From contig JAGLDI010000166.1 in NCBI GenBank assembly GCA_023145655.1, forward strand, positions 1 through 8,399: DNA of 8,399 nt, read 5' to 3'. Position 1 is the first letter of the stretch. Every line of letters starts with the position of its first letter. The notes under the pieces are model-generated. The model had not been told where the DNA came from. It made no database searches and saw only the letters and a program-made list of their open reading frames with translations. This document shows, in pieces, positions 1 through 5,279 of this stretch. The stretch comes from Desulfuromusa sp. GTDB taxonomy: Bacteria; Desulfobacterota; Desulfuromonadia; Desulfuromonadales; Geopsychrobacteraceae. Both the position numbers and the translations under genes were made by a program.

Positions 1-3
1 TGC

Positions 4-103
4 AAATCCGTTTGTTTGACCCAATTTTTAGCTCCTTTTTGCCCCATAGCTATGGCTATGAGCCTGTAAACGAGCCAAAAATTGCCCTCAAACCCCCGAA
101 TTT
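4..103. repeat. Nested imperfect inverted repeat downstream of pgi
   Basis: Two arms fold on a centre near position 53. The main arms are 23-34 and 72-83 (AATTTTTAGCTC against GAGCCAAAAATT, 11 of 12 pairs). An inner hairpin pairs 41-50 with 55-64 around the loop TATG, and contains the 12-bp palindrome CCATAGCTATGG (44-55). Outer arms 4-19 and 88-103 match at 12 of 16 positions. Three mismatches (8/99, 30/76, 44/61) are C-A on the plus strand, so they become G-U wobbles in minus-strand RNA, the strand that reads out of pgi. No U-tract follows the structure on either strand, so it is not a standard intrinsic terminator. It may be a pgi 3'-UTR structure, a REP-like or MITE-like element, or a small RNA. 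No coding region is apparent in positions 1-133. Confidence 0.7.
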
Positions 104-110
104 TCGCTTC

Positions 111-125
111 AGTCCGTATAGTCCG
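111..125. repeat. Short direct repeat AGTCCG
   Basis: AGTCCG occurs at 111-116 and again at 120-125, giving a 9-bp period, between the large inverted repeat and the pgi stop codon. It could be the edge of the same repetitive element or simply chance; nothing else supports a function. Confidence 0.4.
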
Positions 126-133
126 ACAACCCC

Positions 134-1783
134 CTAGTTTTGAGATAAATTTTTCCGATAATGATTGATTAAACTATTTGTCGAACCATCATGACAGGTC
201 ACCGGAGAATTCTGCTGCAATTCCGGAAGGATTTTTTTTGCCAGCTGCTTTCCCAGTTCCACCCCCCATTGGTCGAAAGGATTGATATTCCAGATCGCCC
301 CTTGAGTGAAAATTTTATGTTCGTAAAAAGCAATCAGGGTGCCTAAAGTCTGCGGCGTCAGTTTCTTATATAAAAAGGAACTGCTGGGCCGGTTACCCGG
401 AAAAACCTTATGTGGCAACAGTTGTTGAATCCGCTCTGGACTCATCCCTTCAGCTTGTAATTCGGCACGTGCCTCTTCCGCAGTTTTCCCTTGCATAAGG
501 GCTTCGGGTTGAGCAAAAAAATTGGACAGAAGGATTTCTTGATGAGCCCCCATGGGGTTCTGGCTCTCAATTGCGGCAAGAAAATCACAGGGAACCAGTT
601 TGGTTCCTTGGTGGAGCAGTTGATAAAAAGCGTGTTGACCGTTGGTTCCCGGCTCCCCCCAGACAATCGGACCCGTAGAGTAATTGACCTGCTTGCCGGA
701 AATTGTTACCCCCTTGCCGCTACTTTCCATATCCCCCTGCTGAAAATAGGCGGGAAAGCGATGCAGATACTGATCGTAAGGGAGAATCACATGGGTGTCG
801 GCAGTAAAGAAATTATTGTACCAGATACCAAGCAACCCCATGACCACCGGAATATTTTTCTCCAACGGAGTTGTTCTGAAATGTTCATCGACCTGATGCG
901 CACCGGTCAACAGCTTTAAAAAGTTCTCCATCCCGAGGTAGATGGCAATTGACAAACCCACCGCCGACCAGAGTGAATATCTTCCCCCCACCCAGTCCCA
1001 GAATTCAAACATATTGTCAGGGTTAATTCCAAACTGACTGACCAATTCACGATTGGTTGATATGGCAACAAAATGTTGTGCAACTGCCGTTTCAGTGTTG
1101 ATTTGGTTTAATAGCCACTGCTTTGCAGAGTTGGCGTTGGTCATGGTTTCCTGGGTGGTAAAGGTCTTTGAAACGATCAGGAAAAGGGTGGTTTCAGGCT
1201 GCAGGTGGCGCAATGTTTCGGTCAGATGGGTTGCATCAACATTTGAGACATAGTGGACCTTCAGCCTTTCATGGCCGTAGGGTTTCAGAGCTTCCGTCAC
1301 CATCAATGGCCCAAGGTCGGAACCCCCAATACCGATATTGACAATATCGGTGATCGGTTGTCCGGTTGCTCCCAGCCACTCCCCATCACGCACCTGTTGA
1401 CAGAAAACCGCCATTTTCTGCAACACCGCATTGATCTGCGGCATGACATCCTCACCATCAACCAGAATGGGACGGTTACTGCGGTTGCGTAGAGCGGTAT
1501 GCAGTGCCGGACGTTGCTCGGTGGCGTTGATTTTCTCACCGGAAAACATGCCATTGATTTTTTCTTCTAACCCGCACTGTGTCGCCAGTTCAATCAGCAG
1601 ATTCAGTGTAGTTGTGGTGATCCGGTGTTTGGAGTAATCAAAGAGAAGCTCCCCGAAGGTCAGGGAAAATTTTGTGAACCGCTCCTGATCTTCAGCAAAT
1701 AACTGACGCAGATGGATGGCTTCAATATCCTGATAATGAGTTTGAAGCTTTTTCCAGGCGGGCTGCTGAATTAAATCAGGCAT
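134..1783 (-). CDS. pgi: Glucose-6-phosphate isomerase
   Basis: Cytoplasmic enzyme that interconverts glucose 6-phosphate and fructose 6-phosphate in glycolysis and gluconeogenesis. The 549 residues span the full length expected for the long bacterial and eukaryotic-type Pgi. Visible landmarks are the sugar-phosphate loop GIGGSDLGP (151-159), SKTFTT (205-210), the first family signature [14 protein letters not shown] (263-276) and the second, [12 protein letters not shown] (501-512). The expected catalytic residues are present: Glu353 (DMESSGK), His384 (NGQHAF), Lys512 and Arg268. The ATG at 1783 is preceded by GAGGGAG about five bases upstream, which supports this start. It lies 11 bp behind the djlA-like gene on the same strand, so read-through from that gene is likely. 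No truncation or frameshift is seen. The stop TAG is followed by the structured repeat at 4-103. Confidence 0.98.
   Translation of the reverse strand: MPDLIQQPAWKKLQTHYQDIEAIHLRQLFAEDQERFTKFSLTFGELLFDYSKHRITTTTLNLLIELATQCGLEEKINGMFSGEKINATEQRPALHTALRNRSNRPILVDGEDVMPQINAVLQKMAVFCQQVRDGEWLGATGQPITDIVNIGIGGSDLGPLMVTEALKPYGHERLKVHYVSNVDATHLTETLRHLQPETTLFLIVSKTFTTQETMTNANSAKQWLLNQINTETAVAQHFVAISTNRELVSQFGINPDNMFEFWDWVGGRYSLWSAVGLSIAIYLGMENFLKLLTGAHQVDEHFRTTPLEKNIPVVMGLLGIWYNNFFTADTHVILPYDQYLHRFPAYFQQGDMESSGKGVTISGKQVNYSTGPIVWGEPGTNGQHAFYQLLHQGTKLVPCDFLAAIESQNPMGAHQEILLSNFFAQPEALMQGKTAEEARAELQAEGMSPERIQQLLPHKVFPGNRPSSSFLYKKLTPQTLGTLIAFYEHKIFTQGAIWNINPFDQWGVELGKQLAKKILPELQQNSPVTCHDGSTNSLINHYRKNLSQN
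1331..1351. repeat. Perfect 9-bp hairpin inside pgi
   Basis: ACCGATATT (1331-1339) and AATATCGGT (1343-1351) are exact reverse complements separated by GAC. The hairpin falls in the codons for TDIVNIG (about residues 145-151) just before the conserved GIGGSDLGP loop, so amino-acid constraint alone may explain it. It could be a weak pause or RNA-folding site within the pgi message. Confidence 0.5.
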
Positions 1784-1794
1784 GAGAGCTCCCT

Positions 1795-2556
1795 CTATTT
1801 TTTTGCTGCCATAATGGCATCATATGACCCATTGATCTCTGCCAATTGATCATTGGCAAATTTGATAAATTCCGGAGGCAACCCTTTCCCTTCAATTTTA
1901 TCAGGGTGGAACTCGGTGGCTTTCTGCCGATAGGCTTTTTTTATCTCTGCAGCTGTTGCATCACTACTGATCCCCAAGTTTTCATAATGTTTACTCAGAC
2001 TGACACTGGATGAGTGGAGACCGACATAGCGGCTACGTAAGGACTGATAGATACTCTCAGGAATACGGAAAGCTGTTTTCGCTTCGAGAAGCATCGTCTC
2101 TTCCTGGGGATGCAGTTCCCCATCGGCCATAGCGACTTCAAAGAGGAAGCTCATCATAAAATTACAGAGCTGCTGATCCTGCGAAAACATTTCACCAAAT
2201 TGCCGGGCATAATCAGCAAAAGATTCGGGGCGATCTTTGGCCTGAGTAAAAACATTATTAGCATAAGCACGGGTCTGAGCATCCAGTCCGAGGGCTTCCC
2301 TGGAGATTTTTTCGATTGCTGCAATTTCATCGGGGCAGACCCGACCGTCAGCCTTAGCCAACTTGCCAACCATGGAGAAAGCTGCGGTAAAAAATATTGC
2401 CTGACGTTGTTGGGACTGATTAAAACCGCCAACTCTGCGTGGTAACTTTTGTGAATTTCCCATACCGGCCCCGATGGCTGCCCCCATAACAGCACCAAAT
2501 GGTCCAGCAATCATCGCACCCAATCCCCCGCCAATAACACCTGACAACCAACCCAT
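1795..2556 (-). CDS. djlA: DjlA-like membrane-anchored J-domain co-chaperone with TerB-like domain
   Basis: Predicted 253-residue co-chaperone that would stimulate the ATPase of DnaK at the inner membrane. From the chosen start, residues 1-33 form one glycine-rich hydrophobic segment ([20 protein letters not shown]), resembling the N-terminal anchor of E. coli DjlA. Residues about 53-175 look like a TerB-type helical domain with two acidic turns, KADGR (68-72) and MADGE (143-147). Residues about 188-250 are a J domain with the essential HPD at 217-219 and the DjlA-type sequence [14 protein letters not shown] after it. The open frame extends upstream to 2604, but the ATG at 2556 has AAAAGGA at 2565-2571 with an 8-base spacer and puts the membrane anchor at the N terminus, so that start is preferred. 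E. coli DjlA is 271 residues. The gene is upstream of pgi in the same orientation. Family assignment is firm; the exact symbol is by resemblance. Confidence 0.88.
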   Translation of the reverse strand: MGWLSGVIGGGLGAMIAGPFGAVMGAAIGAGMGNSQKLPRRVGGFNQSQQRQAIFFTAAFSMVGKLAKADGRVCPDEIAAIEKISREALGLDAQTRAYANNVFTQAKDRPESFADYARQFGEMFSQDQQLCNFMMSFLFEVAMADGELHPQEETMLLEAKTAFRIPESIYQSLRSRYVGLHSSSVSLSKHYENLGISSDATAAEIKKAYRQKATEFHPDKIEGKGLPPEFIKFANDQLAEINGSYDAIMAAKK

Positions 2557-2614
2557 AATCATTATCCTTTTCAGCAAAAAATGGTAAATTCGTGGTAGAA
2601 TCAAACAATTCAGA

Positions 2615-2620
2615 TATAAT
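2615..2620 (+). promoter_or_regulatory. Candidate -10 box for plsC
   Basis: TATAAT matches the sigma-70 -10 consensus exactly and would start transcription near 2627, about 80 bases ahead of the plsC GTG. The sequence 16-18 bp upstream (around GTGGTAG) is a poor -35 element, so the promoter may need an activator or may be weak. Confidence 0.4.
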
Positions 2621-2621
2621 G

Positions 2622-2640
2622 AGCGATGTTTATTATCGCT
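2622..2640. promoter_or_regulatory. Inverted repeat, possible operator or 5'-UTR hairpin
   Basis: AGCGAT (2622-2627) and ATCGCT (2635-2640) are exact reverse complements with a 7-base spacer. The repeat starts directly after the candidate -10 box, so it covers the expected transcription start of plsC. A dimeric repressor site is one reading; a short hairpin at the 5' end of the mRNA is another. No regulator family can be named from this motif. Confidence 0.4.
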
Positions 2641-2695
2641 GCAAGAACTTTATCACTTGGCATTTAAATATCCTGCGGCCAAATATTATTGTACC

Positions 2696-2701
2696 AAGGA
2701 G
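2696..2701 (+). promoter_or_regulatory. Ribosome binding site fixing the GTG start of plsC
   Basis: AAGGAG, a strong Shine-Dalgarno match, lies 7 bases before the GTG at 2709. The upstream in-frame ATG codons at 2592 and 2619 have no comparable site, and the second overlaps the TATAAT box. This decides the start of plsC. Confidence 0.8.
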
Positions 2702-2708
2702 TTCTATT

Positions 2709-3392
2709 GTGAAAGTCTCTTTTATCCGCCGATTATGGGTGATGCTATGCTCTGCTATGATCCGTTTTTACGCGAGTTCTCTGAATCACTTTCTGGTCAT
2801 TGGTGAGAAAAATATCCCTGCTCACGGGGGAGTCCTTCTCGCAGCAAATCATATTTCTGCTTATGATACGATGTTTATACCCGTTACAGTTCTTAAAGAA
2901 CATCCCTGGCAAATGGTCTGGGCGCCAGCTAAAGAGGAGTTGTTCCGTAACCTGATCCTCGGTGCCCTGTTTCGATCATGGGGGGGCTTTCCGGTTAAGC
3001 GGGGCCGGGATATTCGTGCCGGAAAGCAGTTGGGACATTTGCTCCAGACAGAAAAGGTGATGCTGTTTCCGGAAGGGACCCGACATCCAGATGGAACCCT
3101 TGGTCAAGGCAACCGCGGGGTCGGGAAACTGATTTATGAACACCAACCGGTAGTTATTCCAACCGCATTGTCGGGAATCAACCACTGGAAATTTCTAAAA
3201 CTAGGGCAGCACGGGAGTATTCACTTTGGCAAACCCGTTAATTTCTCTGACCTGCTGAAACTGGAGGACAAGAAAGAGACCCACCTGCTGATTGTTGAGC
3301 GTCTCATGGCCGCCATTGCAGCTGAACTGATATCTGCACAAGCTGACACAAAGACCACAGAAAAAGGTAGTGCCCGGACAAAAACTGATTAA
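2709..3392 (+). CDS. plsC: 1-acyl-sn-glycerol-3-phosphate acyltransferase (PlsC/LPLAT family)
   Basis: Predicted inner-membrane acyltransferase that adds a fatty acyl chain to the 2-position of lysophosphatidic acid, giving phosphatidic acid for phospholipid synthesis. The 227 residues are typical for short bacterial PlsC. The four acyltransferase blocks are visible: NHISAYD (47-53, the catalytic His and Asp), GGFPVKRGR (92-100), FPEGTR (120-125) and VVIPTAL (148-154). The N terminus (residues 6-30) is basic then hydrophobic, fitting membrane association. The C-terminal 20 residues are charged and low in complexity. The start is GTG at 2709, set by AAGGAG seven bases upstream; a longer frame from ATG 2592 would add 39 residues without family support. 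Substrate is not fixed by the sequence: related enzymes acylate other lysolipids or ornithine lipids. It is divergent from the djlA-like gene and heads the plus-strand run. Confidence 0.9.
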   Translation: MKVSFIRRLWVMLCSAMIRFYASSLNHFLVIGEKNIPAHGGVLLAANHISAYDTMFIPVTVLKEHPWQMVWAPAKEELFRNLILGALFRSWGGFPVKRGRDIRAGKQLGHLLQTEKVMLFPEGTRHPDGTLGQGNRGVGKLIYEHQPVVIPTALSGINHWKFLKLGQHGSIHFGKPVNFSDLLKLEDKKETHLLIVERLMAAIAAELISAQADTKTTEKGSARTKTD

Positions 3393-3489
3393 CGATTCAA
3401 TTTCTGTCGCCACGATTAGTGCTCTGACATGCATAAACTGTCGCATCTTGCTTGTTGTTCTGCGCATGGCAGAACACTGGAAAGCTGAA
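3393..3489 (+). promoter_or_regulatory. Gap before the ABC-class ATPase with direct repeat
   Basis: This 97-bp gap holds two copies of CTGTCGC (3404-3410 and 3438-3444, 34 bp apart), two copies of ACGATT, and the hairpin annotated separately at 3456-3476. I see no convincing -35/-10 pair and no U-tract terminator, so transcription probably continues from plsC, possibly with modulation here. Confidence 0.3.
3456..3476 (+). promoter_or_regulatory. Hairpin just upstream of the ATPase ribosome binding site
   Basis: TGTTCTGC (3456-3463) and GCAGAACA (3469-3476) are perfect reverse complements with the 5-base loop GCATG. The stem ends three bases before the presumed Shine-Dalgarno GGAAAG (3479-3484) and places the alternative ATG (3466) in the loop. 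It lacks a following U-tract, so it is not an intrinsic terminator; a translational control or mRNA-protection role is possible. Confidence 0.5.
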
Positions 3490-5166
3490 ATGGAAAGACT
3501 TCACGCTCTGTTAAAACAAATTGAAGGTCGTGGCTACAAAGCCTACAAACAGCTGCGCGGTGTTTATAATTTTAAGACCTTTCAACTCACCATCGACCAC
3601 GTACAAGGGGACCCTTTTGCCCTGCCATCGCGAATCAGTATTCAACTTTCAGCAGAGCAACATGGTATCCCGACTGAATTCTGGAGTAACCGGATTCGCC
3701 AGACCGCTGTGGAAGATTTTCTTGGACGAGCTGTTCATGCCGCGATTAAAAAAAACGTCAAAGGAAGCCGTGGAACCGGACACAGCGGGAACATGGAGAT
3801 TGCCATTAATGGGCAACAGATCCTCCGCCGCAACGCGATCCTGATTGGCTCCAATTCCCTAGAAGCACGACTGCTATTTGCACTCCCCGGGTCGGGGCGT
3901 TCAATTTTAGCGCAAGAAGCAGCCGTGATGTTTTTTACCGAACTGCCACAAGTTGTCGAAGCCGGTCTGATCTGGGGAGAGAGATCTTTGACCAAAATGC
4001 TCGGACACATCGAACAGGCTGACGATCAAAACGCATTACGCAATCAGCTTGAACAACTTGGGGCTGTTGCTTTTATTGCTGAAGGTTCACTGCTCCCGCG
4101 GCGCAGTGGAATTAATGATCAGCCCCTGCCTGATGGGATAAAATTCAGATCTCCCCCGGAATTAAACTATGAAGTGACCTTGCCACATCGGGGAAACCTT
4201 TCAGGGATGGTCATCCCAAAGGGGATCACCCTGATCGTCGGTGGTGGTTTCCACGGAAAATCGACCCTGCTGCAAGCTCTGGAACGGGGGATTTATAATC
4301 ATATTCCCGGAGATGGCAGAGAACTGGTTGCCACCACGGCAACGGCGGTTAAAATCCGGGCCGAAGATCATCGCAGTATCAATCGGGTAGATATCAGCCC
4401 CTTCATCTCAACCCTACCGGGGAACCGTCCGACCAACTGTTTCTCAACTGACAATGCCAGCGGTAGCACCTCCCAAGCAGCAAATATCATTGAAGCCCTA
4501 GAGTCTCATTGTCAATGTCTGCTGATCGATGAGGACACATCAGCAAGTAACTTTATGATCCGTGACCAACGGATGCGACAACTCATACCGGACTCGCAGG
4601 AACCAATTACCCCACTCCTGTACCGGGTCCGTGAACTTTATGAGAAAGATAACGTCTCCAGCATTATTGTGACCGGGGGCTCCGGTGATTTTCTTGCGGT
4701 GGCGGACCAGGTGATTATGATGGATAATTACCAACCCTTTGACATAACCAGAAAAGCTCACAGCCTGGCAGGTAAAAATCCTCCAGAGAAAAAGGGCAGG
4801 GTTCCTTTTTCAGGAAAACAGCAACGCCAAGTCAACTTGGCACTCCATCCTCTCCCCCAGCAGCGTGAAGCAAAAATTCAGGTTCGAGAGCAACACCTGC
4901 TGGAATATGGGCGACAGAGAATAGATCTTTCCTCCGTTGAACAACTTCTTGAGAGTGGGCAGACGGAAGCAATCGGCCGCCTGTTAGCTTGGAGCTATCA
5001 ACATGATCCGCAACAAGAGTCGGGATTAATAGTCTCTCTGCAGCAGGCACTACTCCAGGTTGAACAGCGGGGTTTGGATATTCTGCTGCCGTGGAAAGCA
5101 GGCCACTTGGCCATGCCAAGGCTCTATGAACTGCTGGCAGCGGCAAATCGGTTGCGTAGAAAATAA
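3490..5166 (+). CDS. ABC-class P-loop ATPase, COG3044/MRB1590-like
   Basis: Soluble ATPase of the 'predicted ATPase of the ABC class' family, which includes the trypanosome RNA-editing factor MRB1590; the bacterial members have no settled function. From the chosen start it has 558 residues. The N-terminal domain has the family hallmark GRGYKAYK (13-20) and DHVQGDPFALPSR (36-48). The nucleotide-binding domain carries a Walker A GGGFHGKST (251-259), an ABC-signature-like NASGSTSQA (322-330) and a Walker B ending in LLIDEDTSASNFMIRD (344-359). The switch position reads VTGGSGDF (394-401), with no H-loop histidine visible. The C-terminal part (about 440-558) is Gln-, Leu- and Arg-rich and may be the nucleic-acid-facing domain described for MRB1590. 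There are no membrane segments and no permease partner nearby, so it is unlikely to be a transporter. The start at 3490 has GGAAAG five bases upstream and matches the family N terminus; ATG 3466 (eight residues longer) is the alternative. An RNA-binding role is inference. Confidence 0.92.
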   Translation: MERLHALLKQIEGRGYKAYKQLRGVYNFKTFQLTIDHVQGDPFALPSRISIQLSAEQHGIPTEFWSNRIRQTAVEDFLGRAVHAAIKKNVKGSRGTGHSGNMEIAINGQQILRRNAILIGSNSLEARLLFALPGSGRSILAQEAAVMFFTELPQVVEAGLIWGERSLTKMLGHIEQADDQNALRNQLEQLGAVAFIAEGSLLPRRSGINDQPLPDGIKFRSPPELNYEVTLPHRGNLSGMVIPKGITLIVGGGFHGKSTLLQALERGIYNHIPGDGRELVATTATAVKIRAEDHRSINRVDISPFISTLPGNRPTNCFSTDNASGSTSQAANIIEALESHCQCLLIDEDTSASNFMIRDQRMRQLIPDSQEPITPLLYRVRELYEKDNVSSIIVTGGSGDFLAVADQVIMMDNYQPFDITRKAHSLAGKNPPEKKGRVPFSGKQQRQVNLALHPLPQQREAKIQVREQHLLEYGRQRIDLSSVEQLLESGQTEAIGRLLAWSYQHDPQQESGLIVSLQQALLQVEQRGLDILLPWKAGHLAMPRLYELLAAANRLRRK

Positions 5167-5183
5167 TAAAATTTATCTTAATC

Positions 5184-5206
5184 CATAGATCCTAGTTGAA
5201 TCTATG
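5184..5206. repeat. Inverted repeat between the ATPase gene and the ClC gene
   Basis: CATAGAT (5184-5190) and ATCTATG (5200-5206) are exact reverse complements around a 9-base loop. The plus-strand sequence after it (CTTGTTCC) is not U-rich, so it is a poor intrinsic terminator; an operator or processing site is equally possible. The rest of the 113-bp gap is AT-rich and shows no convincing promoter. A weak TTGTTC (5208-5213) lies just after the repeat with no good -10 partner. Confidence 0.45.
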
Positions 5207-5279
5207 CTTGTTCCAACCGCATGAAACTGTTAAACAAGACAGCGGTTATTACAGATATTTTTAATGACAGATTATTTCT

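Larger units (their letters stand above)
2557..2708. promoter_or_regulatory. Divergent intergenic region between djlA-like gene and plsC
   Basis: These 152 bp separate the two divergent start codons and should contain promoters for both directions. For plsC there is a perfect TATAAT at 2615-2620, though no good -35 box sits 16-18 bp upstream. For the minus strand only weak matches are visible (TTGTTT at 2608-2603 and TACCAT at 2586-2581, spacer 16). A 6-bp inverted repeat follows the TATAAT box. The extended reading frames of both flanking genes overlap here only because their upstream in-frame start codons are unlikely to be used. Confidence 0.5.

Noticed and set aside
23..83. Intrinsic terminator for pgi
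   Set aside because: The stem is strong, but no run of U follows it in the pgi direction; listed as a structured repeat instead.
491..919. Plus-strand open frame of 142 codons opposite pgi
   Set aside because: It is antisense to a fully conserved enzyme, has no ribosome binding site or recognisable domain, and reflects the codon pattern of pgi.
1331..1351. Operator within pgi
   Set aside because: The perfect hairpin lies in codons for the highly conserved TDIVNIG stretch, so protein constraint is the simpler explanation.
2154..2510. Minus-strand open frame of 118 codons and plus-strand frame 2110-2445 across the djlA-like gene
   Set aside because: Both overlap the J-domain gene in other frames, and their translations match no family I know.
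2592..2708. 39-residue N-terminal extension of PlsC
   Set aside because: It has no Shine-Dalgarno site, runs through the TATAAT box and the inverted repeat, and lacks the hydrophobic start typical of the family.
3370..3489. 40-residue N-terminal extension of the ABC-class ATPase, starting inside plsC
   Set aside because: The family begins shortly before GRGYKAYK, and the ATG at 3490 has a suitable ribosome binding site.
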